The translations under genes were made by a program, and so were the position numbers. From NCBI GenBank assembly GCA_904419785.1, contig CAJFSY010000013.1, positions 1 to 51,652 on the forward strand: a stretch of DNA of 51,652 nucleotides, read 5' to 3'. Shown piece by piece: positions 8,316-16,696 of this stretch (its first letter is position 1; each line of letters opens with the position of its first letter). This DNA is from an uncultured Neglectibacter sp. (lineage in GTDB: Bacteria; Bacillota; Clostridia; Oscillospirales; Acutalibacteraceae). The notes under the pieces are model-generated. The model searched no databases. It had not been told where the DNA came from and saw nothing but the letters and a program-made list of their open reading frames with translations.

Positions 8316-8858
8316 ATGCCAGTTGATATGAAAGCTGTTATTGCCGAAGCGTTAAAAAAGATGATGCTGCAAAAGAGCATTGATAAAATCACGGTAAAAG
8401 CACTTATCGATGAGCGCCACATTTCCCGCCAAACTTTTTATTACCATTTTCAAGACATTATGGATGTGATGGAATGGTCGATCAAAAAGGAAACACAACG
8501 TCTGGTGGAGCAAAGCCTGAAAATGGAGGATATGCGATCGGCTTTGCGGATTTTTATCGCTTTTACTGTAGAGCATTTTTTCATACTGCAAAGGCTTATG
8601 GATTCTCAAAGACATGCTGAGTTCCAGAGGTTTATGGTGGAGTCTTTAGAAAATTATCTGAGCCAATTACTTCGCTATAATGATCGGGCTCTTTCCATAG
8701 ATTATGAGGACAGCAGGCTCTTGCTTCGCTATAGCGCTTGCGGGTTGGCTGGGGTATTGTTGGCCAGCGGCGGGAACCCTGATCTCGATCCAGACCAACT
8801 GGCCCTGCGGTTGGAACGCATTTTGTCCAGCGAAATTTCAGAATGGGCTAAAACATAA
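8316..8858 (+). CDS. TetR/AcrR family transcriptional regulator
   Basis: A 180-residue regulator with an N-terminal TetR helix-turn-helix (about 8-50: IDKITVKALIDERHISRQTFYYHFQDI) and a helical C-terminal ligand domain of the dihydroxyacetone-kinase-regulator (DhaS-like) type. The HISRQTFYYHF segment is the diagnostic recognition helix. It is divergent from the aldo/keto reductase, and a perfect dyad lies between them, so control of that gene and of itself is likely. The start is uncertain: GAGG at 8299-8302 is 13 bases from ATG 8316 and only 1 base from an in-frame GTG at 8304. Confidence 0.88.
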   Translation: MPVDMKAVIAEALKKMMLQKSIDKITVKALIDERHISRQTFYYHFQDIMDVMEWSIKKETQRLVEQSLKMEDMRSALRIFIAFTVEHFFILQRLMDSQRHAEFQRFMVESLENYLSQLLRYNDRALSIDYEDSRLLLRYSACGLAGVLLASGGNPDLDPDQLALRLERILSSEISEWAKT

Positions 8859-8901
8859 ATCATCTGTGAAGCATTATTTTATTTAACGAAAGTTTATTCA
8901 G

Positions 8902-8937
8902 AAAGTGACGCGTGATGAATAGCGCGTCACTTTTTTT
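8902..8937 (+). terminator. Terminator of the TetR gene
   Basis: AAAGTGACGCG (8902-8912) pairs with CGCGTCACTTT (8923-8933), followed by a T-run. Confidence 0.88.
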
Positions 8938-9182
8938 ATCCCCTGACCGAATGGTTTTTAATATGTATACGAAGGAGCGCGTCTCTTTCTTTTATAAAAT
9001 AAGAGATGTGTCAGGATTTTTGACACTTTTTAAATTGTGTAAGGACAAAAATGCCAATTTATCAGTGGCGGATAAACAAAATAGATGGTATAAAACAAGG
9101 GGGAAATCTACGCATTTCAAATGATGAGGTTGGTGTGCGTTGGTGATTTAATGATACTCCCAGTAGAAAGGAGCTTGTCAAT
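8938..9182. other. AT-rich intergenic region, no gene seen
   Basis: A 70-codon open frame crosses this stretch but starts inside the terminator hairpin, lacks a ribosome binding site and has no recognisable motif. AAAGGAG at 9168-9174 is the retained ribosome binding site of the ftsH relic. Confidence 0.4.
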
Positions 9183-9539
9183 ATGCAAGAAGTGCGAAAG
9201 CCGAAAAAGCCTTTGATCTTCTACTATGGAATAGTGATTTTAGGTGGGTGCTGCCGATCGTGGTGTTTATTGCCATTGGACAGTATATGTCTAAGAAATT
9301 GATGGAACGTGCCGGCGGGCCAAACGCCATGGCCTTTGGCAAATGATACAAGCTTGGCCTGTTCTGCGGAAACACAAACGCAGATCGATAAGCAGGTGGT
9401 AACGCTCATTAAACAGCAGTATCATAAAGCGGAAAAGATTCTGGAAAACAACCGCCAAAAGCTGGATGAGATCGCCCAATTCTTATATGAGAAAGAAACG
9501 ATTACCGGGGAAGAGTTCATGAAGATTTTAAACCAGTAA
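9183..9539 (+). pseudogene. ftsH: ftsH pseudogene, both ends kept and the middle deleted
   Basis: FtsH is a membrane-anchored AAA+ zinc protease of about 600-650 residues. Here only about 119 codons remain, in more than one frame. The start (RKPKKPLIFYY, first transmembrane segment) follows a good ribosome binding site. After a frame change comes LPIVVFIAIGQYMSKKLMER with GGPNAMAFGK, the second transmembrane segment and the linker to the AAA domain, ending in a stop. A further frame then gives AETQTQIDKQVVTLIKQQYH and ends EKETITGEEFMKIL, the last part of the M41 peptidase domain. The periplasmic domain, Walker motifs and HEXXH zinc site are all missing, so it cannot work. A functional copy is presumably elsewhere. 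Confidence 0.85.
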
Positions 9540-9623
9540 TCACGATAGCGCTTAAAAATCTAGCTGATAAAAGCAAGCGGCAAACGTTTTGAAAAAGGAT
9601 AGTAAGGGGTATAAAGTGTTTTG

Positions 9624-9662
9624 AGGAAAGCAGATGCTAACCAGCGTTTGCTTTCCTTTTTA
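9624..9662 (+). terminator. Terminator after the ftsH relic
   Basis: AGGAAAGCA (9624-9632) pairs with TGCTTTCCT (9649-9657), followed by a T-run. It has outlived the gene it served. Confidence 0.8.
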
Positions 9663-9760
9663 CTTAGAGGAAGCCTCTCAAAACGCGACCCTTTTCGGAC
9701 GGCAAAGAAGCTTGGAATAAAACGTTGATAGAAAAATATTGCTGGTTTTGGCCGAAAGAA

Positions 9761-9799
9761 AAGATACCTCTTGTATCTTTCCCCGGCCCGTGATATCAT
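9761..9799 (+). promoter_or_regulatory. deoB promoter with overlapping dyad
   Basis: TTGTAT (9771-9776) and TATCAT (9794-9799) are 17 bases apart, about 110 bases before deoB. A perfect 7-5-7 dyad, AAGATAC-CTCTT-GTATCTT (9761-9779), covers the -35 box, and outer arms GGCCG (9750-9754) and CGGCC (9784-9788) extend the symmetry. It is a plausible repressor site in DNA; because it lies upstream of the start point it would not be transcribed from this promoter. Confidence 0.6.
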
Positions 9800-9910
9800 G
9801 CCTTTAAAGATATTTTTAGCTATGATTATGGCAAAGGCTTTAGCGAAGGATATGGATGTTTTAAAGTCCGAAAAATAGGTCTGTAAAATTGCAGCAAAGG
9901 AGAACTGTTT

Positions 9911-11104
9911 ATGAAATCGAAATATTCCAGGATATTTCTCGTGGTACTGGATTCTTTGGGGGTCGGCGCCATGCCCGACGCCGCCAATTTTGGGGACGAA
10001 GGGACGGACACTCTGGGGCATTTGGCCCAGGCCGCCGGTTCGTTAGAGATACCCCATCTGCGTTCGTTGGGTCTGGCGAACCTTCATCCGGTCCCACATG
10101 TGCCGCCGGCAGAGCAAACCAAAGGATATCGATGCTATTTGCGGGAAGCCAGTAACGGCAAAGATACCATGACTGGCCATTGGGAAATGATGGGTTTGAA
10201 AATTACGAAGCCCTTCCAAGTGTTTACGGATACCGGCTTTCCGCAAGAGTTGATTCAGCAGTTGGAGCAGCGTACTGGGCGGAAAGTGATCGGCAATAAA
10301 AGTGCCAGCGGTACGGAGATCTTAGACGAACTGGGGGAAGAGCAGCTGAAAAGCGGCGCGCTGATCGTCTACACCTCAGCAGATTCTGTTTTGCAGATCG
10401 CGGCCAGTGAAGAGACCATCGGGCTGGAAGAACTGTACCGCTGCTGTGAGATCGCCAGGGAGCTGACTTTAGAGGACCGCTGGAAAGTGGGGAGGGTGAT
10501 TGCTCGCCCATATGTTGGAAAAGCAAAAGGCTCTTTCCGCCGGACGCCTCACCGCAAGGATTATGCCCTGGCCCCTTTTGAGCCAACGGATCTGGAGGTT
10601 TTAAAGGATAGCGGGAAAGATGTGATCGGTGTTGGGAAGATCGGGGATATTTTCTCGGGACAAGGCTTGACAGAGTCCCTTCATTCGGACAGTTCTGTGC
10701 AGGGGATGGAACAGACCAGGGAACTTTTGAAGAAGGATTTTTCCGGGCTGTGTTTTACCAATCTGGTGGATTTTGACGCCTTGTGGGGTCACAGACGGAA
10801 CCCTGTAGGTTACGCCAAAGAGTTGGAAAAGTTCGATGTGCAGCTGGGGATGTTTCTGGCTTCTATGGGTGATGACGACTTGCTGATGATCACGGCGGAC
10901 CATGGGAACGACCCCACACACAAGGGGACGGACCATACGCGGGAACAGGTATTTCTGCTAGCGTATTCCCCGTCTATGGAGGATACGGGGCTTCTTCACG
11001 TTCAGGACAGCTTCGCCGGAATCGGCGCCACGATCTTGGACAATTTTCACTTGTCTGTCCCGCAGCACTGCATCGGCCGTTCTTTGCTGGCAGAGCTGCG
11101 CTGA
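9911..11104 (+). CDS. deoB: Phosphopentomutase
   Basis: A 397-residue cytoplasmic enzyme that interconverts (deoxy)ribose 1-phosphate and 5-phosphate, linking nucleoside breakdown to the pentose phosphate pathway. It belongs to the alkaline-phosphatase superfamily. Visible signatures are the N-terminal metal site [14 protein letters not shown], the substrate loop [13 protein letters not shown] (the phosphorylated Thr lies in KDTMTGH), and C-terminal metal ligands in [19 protein letters not shown]. Length is normal for the family. AAAGGAG lies 9 bases before ATG. No nucleoside phosphorylase gene is adjacent; a nucleoside hydrolase lies about 36 kb away in the window. Confidence 0.97.
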   Translation: MKSKYSRIFLVVLDSLGVGAMPDAANFGDEGTDTLGHLAQAAGSLEIPHLRSLGLANLHPVPHVPPAEQTKGYRCYLREASNGKDTMTGHWEMMGLKITKPFQVFTDTGFPQELIQQLEQRTGRKVIGNKSASGTEILDELGEEQLKSGALIVYTSADSVLQIAASEETIGLEELYRCCEIARELTLEDRWKVGRVIARPYVGKAKGSFRRTPHRKDYALAPFEPTDLEVLKDSGKDVIGVGKIGDIFSGQGLTESLHSDSSVQGMEQTRELLKKDFSGLCFTNLVDFDALWGHRRNPVGYAKELEKFDVQLGMFLASMGDDDLLMITADHGNDPTHKGTDHTREQVFLLAYSPSMEDTGLLHVQDSFAGIGATILDNFHLSVPQHCIGRSLLAELR

Positions 11105-11356
11105 GTTTTGCGCCTTGGGAACAGGACGATGTAAGCCCTAAAAACAGGACAGCATGATTGTACGATAATATGGATAGTTATTTTTGGTATCGCGGTGGCT
11201 CTCGCTATTTTGGGCGGCAAAATAGTAATTGTCAATTCTCTGCGGGTGTGGTACCATTTTTAAGCTTGTGAAACTGGTTTCAAAGCGAAGCCAGATAAGG
11301 TTTTCTATAAAGATGGATATTTGAAAACATATAGCCAGAAAGGAGATGACCTATAA

Positions 11357-13564
11357 ATGGATCAGTTGATAGGGATTTTAGCGCAGGAGTTCCATGTGCG
11401 TCCGGAACATGCCCAGGCAGTGGTGGAATTGTTGGATGAAGGCAACACGGTGCCCTTTATCGCCCGGTACCGAAAGGAACGCCATGGCGCTATGGACGAC
11501 CAGACCATCCGGGAGCTGGCGGACCGGTTGAGTTATTTGCGCGGGTTGGAGCAGCGGCGCACGGAAGTAAAAGCCGCGGTAGAGGAGCAAGGCAAGCTGA
11601 CACCCGAATTGGTGGAGGCTTTGGAGCGGGCTTCCACTTTGGCGGAAGTGGAGGACTTGTACCGCCCATACCGCCCCAAGCGCAGGACCCGGGCGGGCAT
11701 CGCCCGTGAAAAAGGGTTGGAGCCGTTGGCGCAGCTGCTTGTCACTGGAAAAGACCCCCAAGGAAAGACGTTGCGTCAAACTTCGGAAGAGTTGGCGGCA
11801 TCTTATGTGGATGCGGAAAAAGGCGTGGAAACTCCGGAAGAAGCCTTGCAAGGGGCTATGGATATTTTGGCTGAGGACTTTTCCGACGATGCGGCTATCC
11901 GCAAGAGGCTGCGGGCCATGTTGCAGAAGAACGGCCTGCTCCGGTCTGTAGCCGCCGGGTCTGAAGATTCGGTGTATCAGCTGTACTACGATTTCTCCGA
12001 GCCGCTGAAACGGCTGCAGAGCCACCGGGTATTGGCGATCAACCGGGGAGAGAAGGAAGGCTTTTTGAAAGTTTCCGTTCAGCCGGGGGAGGAGAGCCCA
12101 GTCCCTGGAATTTTGCAGGAAGTGTTGACCAAAGGGCATCCTTTCCCGGATTTGCTGCGGCAGGTCGCGGAGGATGCCTGGTCCCGGCTGTTGTTCCCCT
12201 CTTTAGAGCGTGAAATCCGCAACGACCTGACGGAAATGGCCGACGAACAGGCCATCCACACATTCGCCCTGAATCTCCATCCCTTGTTGATGCAGCCGCC
12301 GGTAAAGAACCAGGTGGTCCTGGGCTTTGACCCTGCTTATCGCACCGGATGCAAGCTGGCAGTGGTGGACGGCACGGGGAAAGTGCTGGAGACAGGCGTG
12401 ATCTATCCCACGAAACCCCATAACAAGGTGGAAGAGGCGAAAAAAGTTCTCCGGCGGTTGTGTGACAAGCACGGGATCACTTGCGTCGCTATTGGGAACG
12501 GTACTGCCAGCCGGGAATCGGAAGTGTTTGTCAGCGAGTTTATTAAGGAGTATGACAAACCCCTTTCCTATATGGTGGTCAGCGAGGCAGGGGCATCTGT
12601 GTATTCCGCTTCTAAGCTTGGGGCGGAGGAGTTCCCGGATTTTGATGTGTCCCTGCGTTCGGCGGTGAGCATTGCCCGGCGGCTTCAAGACCCCTTGGCG
12701 GAATTGGTGAAGATCGACCCCAAAGCCATCGGGGTTGGGCAGTATCAGCACGATATGCCCCAGGCCCGTCTTTCTCAGGCGCTGGATGGCGTAGTGGAGG
12801 ACTGTGTCAACGGTGTGGGCGTGGATTTGAACACGGCTTCGCCTTCCCTTTTGAAACGGGTGGCGGGCATCACTCCGGCGGTTTCACAAAATGTGGTCTC
12901 TTACCGGGAAGAGCATGGAGGGTTCCAAAGCCGGAAGGAATTGCTGAAAGTGCCAAAGCTGGGTCCCAAGGCTTTCGAGCAGTGCGCAGGCTTTTTGCGG
13001 GTGATGGAAAGCCCCAATGTCCTGGACCATACCGCGGTCCACCCGGAGTCCTATCCGGCGGCGGAACGTCTGCTTGCGCTGTGCGGGTATTCTTTGGAGG
13101 ATGTGGGGAAACTCTCGGAACTTCCCAAACGGCTGGAACACATCGGGGAAAAGAAAGCGGCAGAAGAGTGCGGCGTAGGGATTCCCACATTGCGGGATAT
13201 CGTAAGCGAGCTGCAAAAGCCCGGCCGTGACCCCCGAGACCAGCTGCCTCCGCCTTTGCTGCGCACAGATGTGATGGAGATGTCCGATTTGAAGCCGGGG
13301 ATGAAACTTTCCGGGACCGTGCGCAATGTGGTGGATTTTGGGGCGTTCGTCGATATCGGTGTGCATCAGGATGGTTTGGTGCATGTCTCCCAGATAACCA
13401 ATCGGTATATCCGCCATCCCTCGGAGATGCTCTCGGTAGGGGATATTGTGGAAGTGACGGTGCTTTCGGTAGACCAGGAGAAAAAACGGATTTCCCTCAC
13501 TATGCGGGAGCAGGAGCGTTCTCAGCCTCAAAAGGCGGAAGAGAGCGTTTCCCAGCGGGTATGA
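11357..13564 (+). CDS. tex: Tex-family S1 RNA-binding protein
   Basis: A 735-residue nucleic-acid-binding protein with full Tex architecture: N-terminal helical domain (VPFIARYRKERHGAMDDQ is the hallmark near residue 35), a YqgF/RuvX-like RNase-H fold (VLGFDPAYRTGCKLAVVDG), helix-hairpin-helix motifs (VDLNTASPSLLKRVAGI) and a C-terminal S1 domain (about 645-715, GTVRNVVDFGAFVDIGVHQDG). Homologues act around transcription and RNA surveillance; the exact task is not settled. AAAGGAG precedes the ATG, and a hairpin terminator follows. It appears monocistronic. Confidence 0.96.
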   Translation: MDQLIGILAQEFHVRPEHAQAVVELLDEGNTVPFIARYRKERHGAMDDQTIRELADRLSYLRGLEQRRTEVKAAVEEQGKLTPELVEALERASTLAEVEDLYRPYRPKRRTRAGIAREKGLEPLAQLLVTGKDPQGKTLRQTSEELAASYVDAEKGVETPEEALQGAMDILAEDFSDDAAIRKRLRAMLQKNGLLRSVAAGSEDSVYQLYYDFSEPLKRLQSHRVLAINRGEKEGFLKVSVQPGEESPVPGILQEVLTKGHPFPDLLRQVAEDAWSRLLFPSLEREIRNDLTEMADEQAIHTFALNLHPLLMQPPVKNQVVLGFDPAYRTGCKLAVVDGTGKVLETGVIYPTKPHNKVEEAKKVLRRLCDKHGITCVAIGNGTASRESEVFVSEFIKEYDKPLSYMVVSEAGASVYSASKLGAEEFPDFDVSLRSAVSIARRLQDPLAELVKIDPKAIGVGQYQHDMPQARLSQALDGVVEDCVNGVGVDLNTASPSLLKRVAGITPAVSQNVVSYREEHGGFQSRKELLKVPKLGPKAFEQCAGFLRVMESPNVLDHTAVHPESYPAAERLLALCGYSLEDVGKLSELPKRLEHIGEKKAAEECGVGIPTLRDIVSELQKPGRDPRDQLPPPLLRTDVMEMSDLKPGMKLSGTVRNVVDFGAFVDIGVHQDGLVHVSQITNRYIRHPSEMLSVGDIVEVTVLSVDQEKKRISLTMREQERSQPQKAEESVSQRV

Positions 13565-13599
13565 ACTAAATAAAAGCGGGATAAACGTCCCAAACAAGG

Positions 13600-13633
13600 A
13601 AAGAGCAGTGGCTATTCGGCAACTGCTCTTTTT
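13600..13633 (+). terminator. Terminator of tex
   Basis: AAGAGCAGT (13601-13609) pairs with ACTGCTCTT (13622-13630), followed by TTT. Confidence 0.85.
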
Positions 13634-13732
13634 ACTAAATAAAATGAAATAAATGAAAGATCCAAGTGCTGCCTGTGGAGTGCGGATCGTCAACCTCAGA
13701 GGCGGCAGGGACGGCGGGATTCACACTTGGAT

Positions 13733-13768
13733 AAAAGAAAAAGTCTGGATACAAATTGCATCCAGACT
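13733..13768 (-). terminator. Terminator of the tRNA operon
   Basis: AGTCTGGAT (13742-13750) pairs with ATCCAGACT (13760-13768). On the minus strand the hairpin is followed by TTTTTCTTTT. It lies 7 bases beyond the 3' end of tRNA-Tyr. Confidence 0.9.
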
Positions 13769-13774
13769 CTAACT

Positions 13775-13859
13775 TGGTGGGAGAGAGTGGATTCGAACCA
13801 CTGAAGTCGAAGACAACAGATTTACAGTCTGCCCCCTTTGGCCACTCGGGAACTCTCCC
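13775..13859 (-). tRNA. tRNA-Tyr (GTA)
   Basis: The 85-base class II tRNA has a 7-pair acceptor stem (GGGAGAG / CTCTCCC), a long variable arm, T-loop GGTTCGAATCC and an encoded CCA. The anticodon loop CTGTAAA places GTA as the anticodon, giving tyrosine. Confidence 0.97.
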
Positions 13860-13912
13860 ATATAAGCCCCTGCCCTTTTCAGGAAGGGTATGTAAAAGCG
13901 CATAATTGCTAG

Positions 13913-13988
13913 TGGAGCTGGTGAACGGACTCGAACCCCTGACCTGCTGATTACAAATCAGCTGCTCTACCAACTGAGCTACACCAGC
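13913..13988 (-). tRNA. tRNA-Thr (TGT)
   Basis: The 76-base tRNA has acceptor stem GCTGGTG / CACCAGC, D-arm GCTCAGTTGGTAGAGC, anticodon loop TTTGTAA with anticodon TGT (threonine), T-arm GGGGTTCGAGTCC and encoded CCA. It precedes tRNA-Tyr in one transcript with a 53-base gap. Confidence 0.97.
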
Positions 13989-14009
13989 GGATTTCTTTAG
14001 CGCTCGATT

Positions 14010-14038
14010 ATTATAGCTTACCTTTTATGGAAAGTCAA
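14010..14038 (-). promoter_or_regulatory. tRNA operon promoter
   Basis: TTGACT (14038-14033) and TATAAT (14015-14010) on the minus strand are separated by exactly 17 bases, about 20 bases upstream of tRNA-Thr. Confidence 0.9.
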
Positions 14039-14131
14039 GGGTAAAAATAGATTTTTTTGAAATTTTTTAAGTTGTCTTTTATCCGGGAGTTTCAGCTGTG
14101 GGACGAATCCGTGAAAAAGGCAAAAAAACTT

Positions 14132-14160
14132 GTGGACTTTTCCAAGGATTATGATACAAT
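14132..14160 (+). promoter_or_regulatory. Extended -10 promoter of the SH3 lipoprotein gene
   Basis: TACAAT (14155-14160) is preceded by TGA, giving an extended -10. A weak -35 (GTGGAC, 14132-14137) lies 17 bases upstream. It is 42 bases before the ATG. Confidence 0.6.
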
Positions 14161-14202
14161 AAACTTAAAATACCGGTTTGGGGAAAAGGAGTGTGGTCGA
14201 GG

Positions 14203-14727
14203 ATGAAAAAGATTGCGTATTTAACGGTGTTTCTGTGTTTGATAGCTTTGCTGTTTAGCGGCTGTGGCGGTGATAAGGGGGAGAAGGATACGTCCAGCGT
14301 TGTGTCCGGGACTCCGGCCACGGTAAGCCCTTCGCCTACTCCGGCGCCCCAAAAGGCAAAAGCGCTGCGGGTTACGGCAGATTCTGGTTTGAATGTGCGG
14401 GCGGAAGCTTCTACCGACAGTGAAATTTTAGGGCTTACGGAAAACGGTGACCGCCTGGCGCTGATGCTGGAAGATGAACAGAACGGCTGGTATCAGGTGC
14501 GCTATCAGGGCAAAACCGGGTATGTGTCCGCGGACTATGTGGAAGTTATTGAGGTTACTTTGGAAGAATACAATCAGCTTAGCGGAAATTCTGAGAGCAG
14601 CGAAAGTTCCGGCAGCAGCACTTCCTCTGAGGATTCTTCTTCGTCTTCCGGGTCCTCTTCCGGCGGGGAGAGTTCCGGCGAAACGAGTTCCTCAACCAGT
14701 TCAGCAGATGAAGAGGACGGCGAATAA
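14203..14727 (+). CDS. Lipoprotein with bacterial SH3 domain
   Basis: A 174-residue secreted lipoprotein: signal peptide, lipobox FSGC (Cys near residue 20), a short Ser/Pro/Thr linker, one SH3_3 domain (about 60-125, GLNVRAEASTDSEILGLTE to GKTGYVSADYVEV), then a long Ser/Glu-rich low-complexity tail. Bacterial SH3 domains commonly bind peptidoglycan peptides, so a wall-associated role is likely. ATG 14203 is preferred because it gives a classical MKK signal start; an in-frame GTG at 14191 overlaps the AAGGAG sequence. The stop codon lies in the loop of the terminator hairpin. Confidence 0.85.
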   Translation: MKKIAYLTVFLCLIALLFSGCGGDKGEKDTSSVVSGTPATVSPSPTPAPQKAKALRVTADSGLNVRAEASTDSEILGLTENGDRLALMLEDEQNGWYQVRYQGKTGYVSADYVEVIEVTLEEYNQLSGNSESSESSGSSTSSEDSSSSSGSSSGGESSGETSSSTSSADEEDGE

Positions 14728-14743
14728 CGCCGTTCTCTTTTTC
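14713..14743 (+). terminator. Terminator overlapping the stop codon
   Basis: GAGGACGGCG (14713-14722) pairs with CGCCGTTCTC (14728-14737, one G-T pair) across the loop AATAA that contains the stop codon, followed by TTTTT. Confidence 0.8.
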
Positions 14744-14839
14744 CTAAACTAGATGCTGGATCGTGTTTTCGTCTATAATCTTTTGGGGCAAATTGCGGAT
14801 TTTGCCGTGAATTGTGAATGGGGAAAGGACAAATCAAAC

Positions 14840-15463
14840 ATGAATATTATGATTGTTGGCGGTGGGCTCTTAGGCCGTAAAACCGCGGAAATGCTGGACG
14901 AAGCGGGCCATGACGTGGTGCTGATCGACGCCAGCCAGGAAAACCTCGCCCAGCTCAGCCCGGATTTCAGCGGCGTTACAGCGGTAGGGTTCCCGATGGA
15001 CATCAAAAGCTTGCGGTCTGCGGGTATTGAAGGCTGTGACGCTGTGGCGGTCACCACGCCGGACGATAATTTAAACATCACTGTGGGCCAGATCGCCAAA
15101 AATGTCTTTGGCATCCCCAAAGTGGTGGCGCGTATCTCTGACCCTTATCGTGAGAACATCTTTGAGAGCTTCGGTTTGCAGACGGTTTGCCCCACCAATA
15201 TGGCTGGGGATAAGCTGGTGACGGCGTTGACCAGTCCTTGGCAAAGCCGCCAGATCACTTTTGGAACGGCTACGGTTTCTTTGGTCGTGCTTCCGGTGGA
15301 ACATCGCTACTATGGGCACACCACCGGCAGTGTGGAACTGCGGCCGGGAGAAGGCCTTTTTGGAGTTATAAAAGAGGATGGCCAGTTTTTGCTGAAAAGC
15401 CTGCGTGAAGAGATCCCGCTGGAACAAGGAGACTATTTGGTGTGCAGTCGGAAGATCGACTGA
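14840..15463 (+). CDS. trkA: TrkA-family potassium channel regulatory protein (first copy)
   Basis: A 207-residue cytoplasmic RCK protein. The N-terminal Rossmann fold begins MNIMIVGGGLLGRKTAEMLD (nucleotide-binding GxGxxG type) with the acidic residue ending strand 2 in VVLIDAS; the C-terminal TrkA_C-like domain lies at about 135-207. Such subunits bind NAD(H) or adenine nucleotides and gate a Trk/Ktr potassium pore. ATG 14840 has GGGAAAGGA 10 bases upstream and starts exactly at the fold. It is followed after 16 bases by a second TrkA gene. No TrkH/KtrB pore gene lies nearby, so the partner is encoded elsewhere. Confidence 0.93.
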   Translation: MNIMIVGGGLLGRKTAEMLDEAGHDVVLIDASQENLAQLSPDFSGVTAVGFPMDIKSLRSAGIEGCDAVAVTTPDDNLNITVGQIAKNVFGIPKVVARISDPYRENIFESFGLQTVCPTNMAGDKLVTALTSPWQSRQITFGTATVSLVVLPVEHRYYGHTTGSVELRPGEGLFGVIKEDGQFLLKSLREEIPLEQGDYLVCSRKID

Positions 15464-15479
15464 AAGGGGAGAGCCGAAA

Positions 15480-16142
15480 ATGAGAATGGTGGTTGTTGGC
15501 GGCGGGAAAGCCGGATGGAATTTAGCCCGCATTTTGTTAGAGCGGCGGCATATTGTAAGTTTGATCGAGAAGGACCGCCAGAAGTGCGAAAAACTGGCGG
15601 ATGATTTGGATGCCGCGATTTTTCGCGGAGACGGCACCAATGTATCGGTCTTAGAGGCCGCAGGCGCCCAGGACGCGGATTGTTTTATGTGCGTTACGGG
15701 CAGCGATCAGGATAATCTGGTTGCGTGTCAGTTGGCAAGAGACCATTTCCATGCGAAAAAAGTGATCTCCCGGGTGAACGATCCCCGCAATATCGAGACT
15801 TTCCGGGTGCTGGGCATTGAAAACACCGTAAGCAGTACAGATATCCTCACGAAAATGATCGAACAAGAAGCAGACTTGGCTCATATGCATTTGATCGCCA
15901 CACTTAATCAGGGACGGGCGGGCATCTGTTCCATGACGCTGCCGCAGAACACAGCTTTAGATGGGGTGGCGTTAAAAGATATAAGTTTTCCAAAAGGCAC
16001 CTTGGTGATTTCTTTGATTCGCCGCGGAGTGCTCACCATCCCCAATGGTTCTACTATTTTGCAAGCAGGGGATGAGCTTGTGGCCGTAAGTGAGGACAAG
16101 AGCCAGAGGGCCTTGATGCGGACTTTGGCGGAAACCCGTTAA
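15480..16142 (+). CDS. trkA: TrkA-family potassium uptake protein (second copy)
   Basis: A 220-residue RCK protein with Rossmann domain (MRMVVVGGGKAGWNLARILL, acidic strand-2 end in VSLIEKD) and C-terminal TrkA_C domain (about 140-220, including FPKGTLVISLIRRG and GDELVAVSED). It shares the fold but not close sequence with the gene just upstream, so the two probably form a heteromeric gating ring or serve a split-subunit Trk system. AAAGGGGAG lies upstream of ATG. Both genes sit in one transcript. Confidence 0.93.
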   Translation: MRMVVVGGGKAGWNLARILLERRHIVSLIEKDRQKCEKLADDLDAAIFRGDGTNVSVLEAAGAQDADCFMCVTGSDQDNLVACQLARDHFHAKKVISRVNDPRNIETFRVLGIENTVSSTDILTKMIEQEADLAHMHLIATLNQGRAGICSMTLPQNTALDGVALKDISFPKGTLVISLIRRGVLTIPNGSTILQAGDELVAVSEDKSQRALMRTLAETR

Positions 16143-16169
16143 CGAATTGTTTAAAGAAAAAATCAAAAA

Positions 16170-16214
16170 TAATAACAATTACTACTTTACAAAATCCAAA
16201 CCCTGTGCTATACT
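16170..16214 (+). promoter_or_regulatory. Promoter and dyad of the Fur-family gene
   Basis: TTTACA (16186-16191) and TATACT (16209-16214) have a 17-base spacer. Immediately upstream TAATAACAATTACTA (16170-16184) is an imperfect inverted repeat reminiscent of the AT-rich PerR/Fur box. A start codon inside the -10 (16205-16212) is thereby ruled out. Confidence 0.65.
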
Positions 16215-16294
16215 ATGGTCACAGATTGAGAAGGGCGGTTAAAAAAGCCTTTCAAAAAAATCTGAAAAAAGGCACAGAAAGGAACGAGCTGAGT

Positions 16295-16696
16295 TTGGAA
16301 AAGCGTGAGAATTTCAGCAGGAAACGGATTGCTATCCTGAACACGCTGCAAGAGACCACCGTCCATCCTACGGCAGATTGGGTCTATGCCAAGCTAAAGC
16401 CACGCTACCCCAATCTGAGCCTGGGGACCGTGTATCGGAATTTGAAAAAATTCTGTGAAACAGGCAAGGCAGTGAGTGTAGGGGTAATTAACGGGCAAGA
16501 GCATTTTGATGGCTGTGTGGAACCCCATGCGCATTTTGTTTGCAAACGCTGCGGCGCTGTGTTGGATATCCCCGAGAAATTTTTTAAACAGGACGAACTG
16601 TCTTCCATTTCCGCCCGCTTTCATTTAACGCTGGAAAGCGCTCGGGTGGTCTTTGAAGGTGTATGCCCTCAGTGTGAAAACGGGTATGTCCAATAA
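16295..16696 (+). CDS. Fur-family regulator, PerR-like
   Basis: A 133-residue metal-dependent repressor. The N-terminal winged helix includes HPTADWVYAKLKPRYPNLSLG and TVYRNLKKF; the C-terminal dimer domain has metal ligands in EHFDGCVEPHAHFVC and two CxxC pairs (CKRC, CPQC) for the structural zinc. The start is taken as TTG 16295: earlier ATGs overlap the -10 box, and AAAGGA lies 11 bases before TTG. The HPTAD motif and the rubrerythrin gene downstream favour a peroxide-sensing PerR role over iron-sensing Fur, but ligand identity cannot be settled by eye. Confidence 0.9.
   Translation: MEKRENFSRKRIAILNTLQETTVHPTADWVYAKLKPRYPNLSLGTVYRNLKKFCETGKAVSVGVINGQEHFDGCVEPHAHFVCKRCGAVLDIPEKFFKQDELSSISARFHLTLESARVVFEGVCPQCENGYVQ

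Noticed and set aside
9006-9030. GTGTCA/TGACAC hairpin followed by T-rich sequence
   Set aside because: The stem is only six pairs and no gene ends nearby; it is too weak to call a terminator.
8912-9124. 70-codon frame after the TetR gene
   Set aside because: It begins inside the terminator stem, lacks a ribosome binding site and has no motif.
11105-11356. Possible membrane-peptide ORF (a short hydrophobic stretch near 11165-11260)
   Set aside because: The hydrophobic frame has no start codon or ribosome binding site and is too short to assign; it is at most a relic.
16205-16294. Upstream ATG extension of the Fur-family gene
   Set aside because: The ATG lies inside the -10 box of a 17-base-spacer promoter, so it would not be in the transcript.
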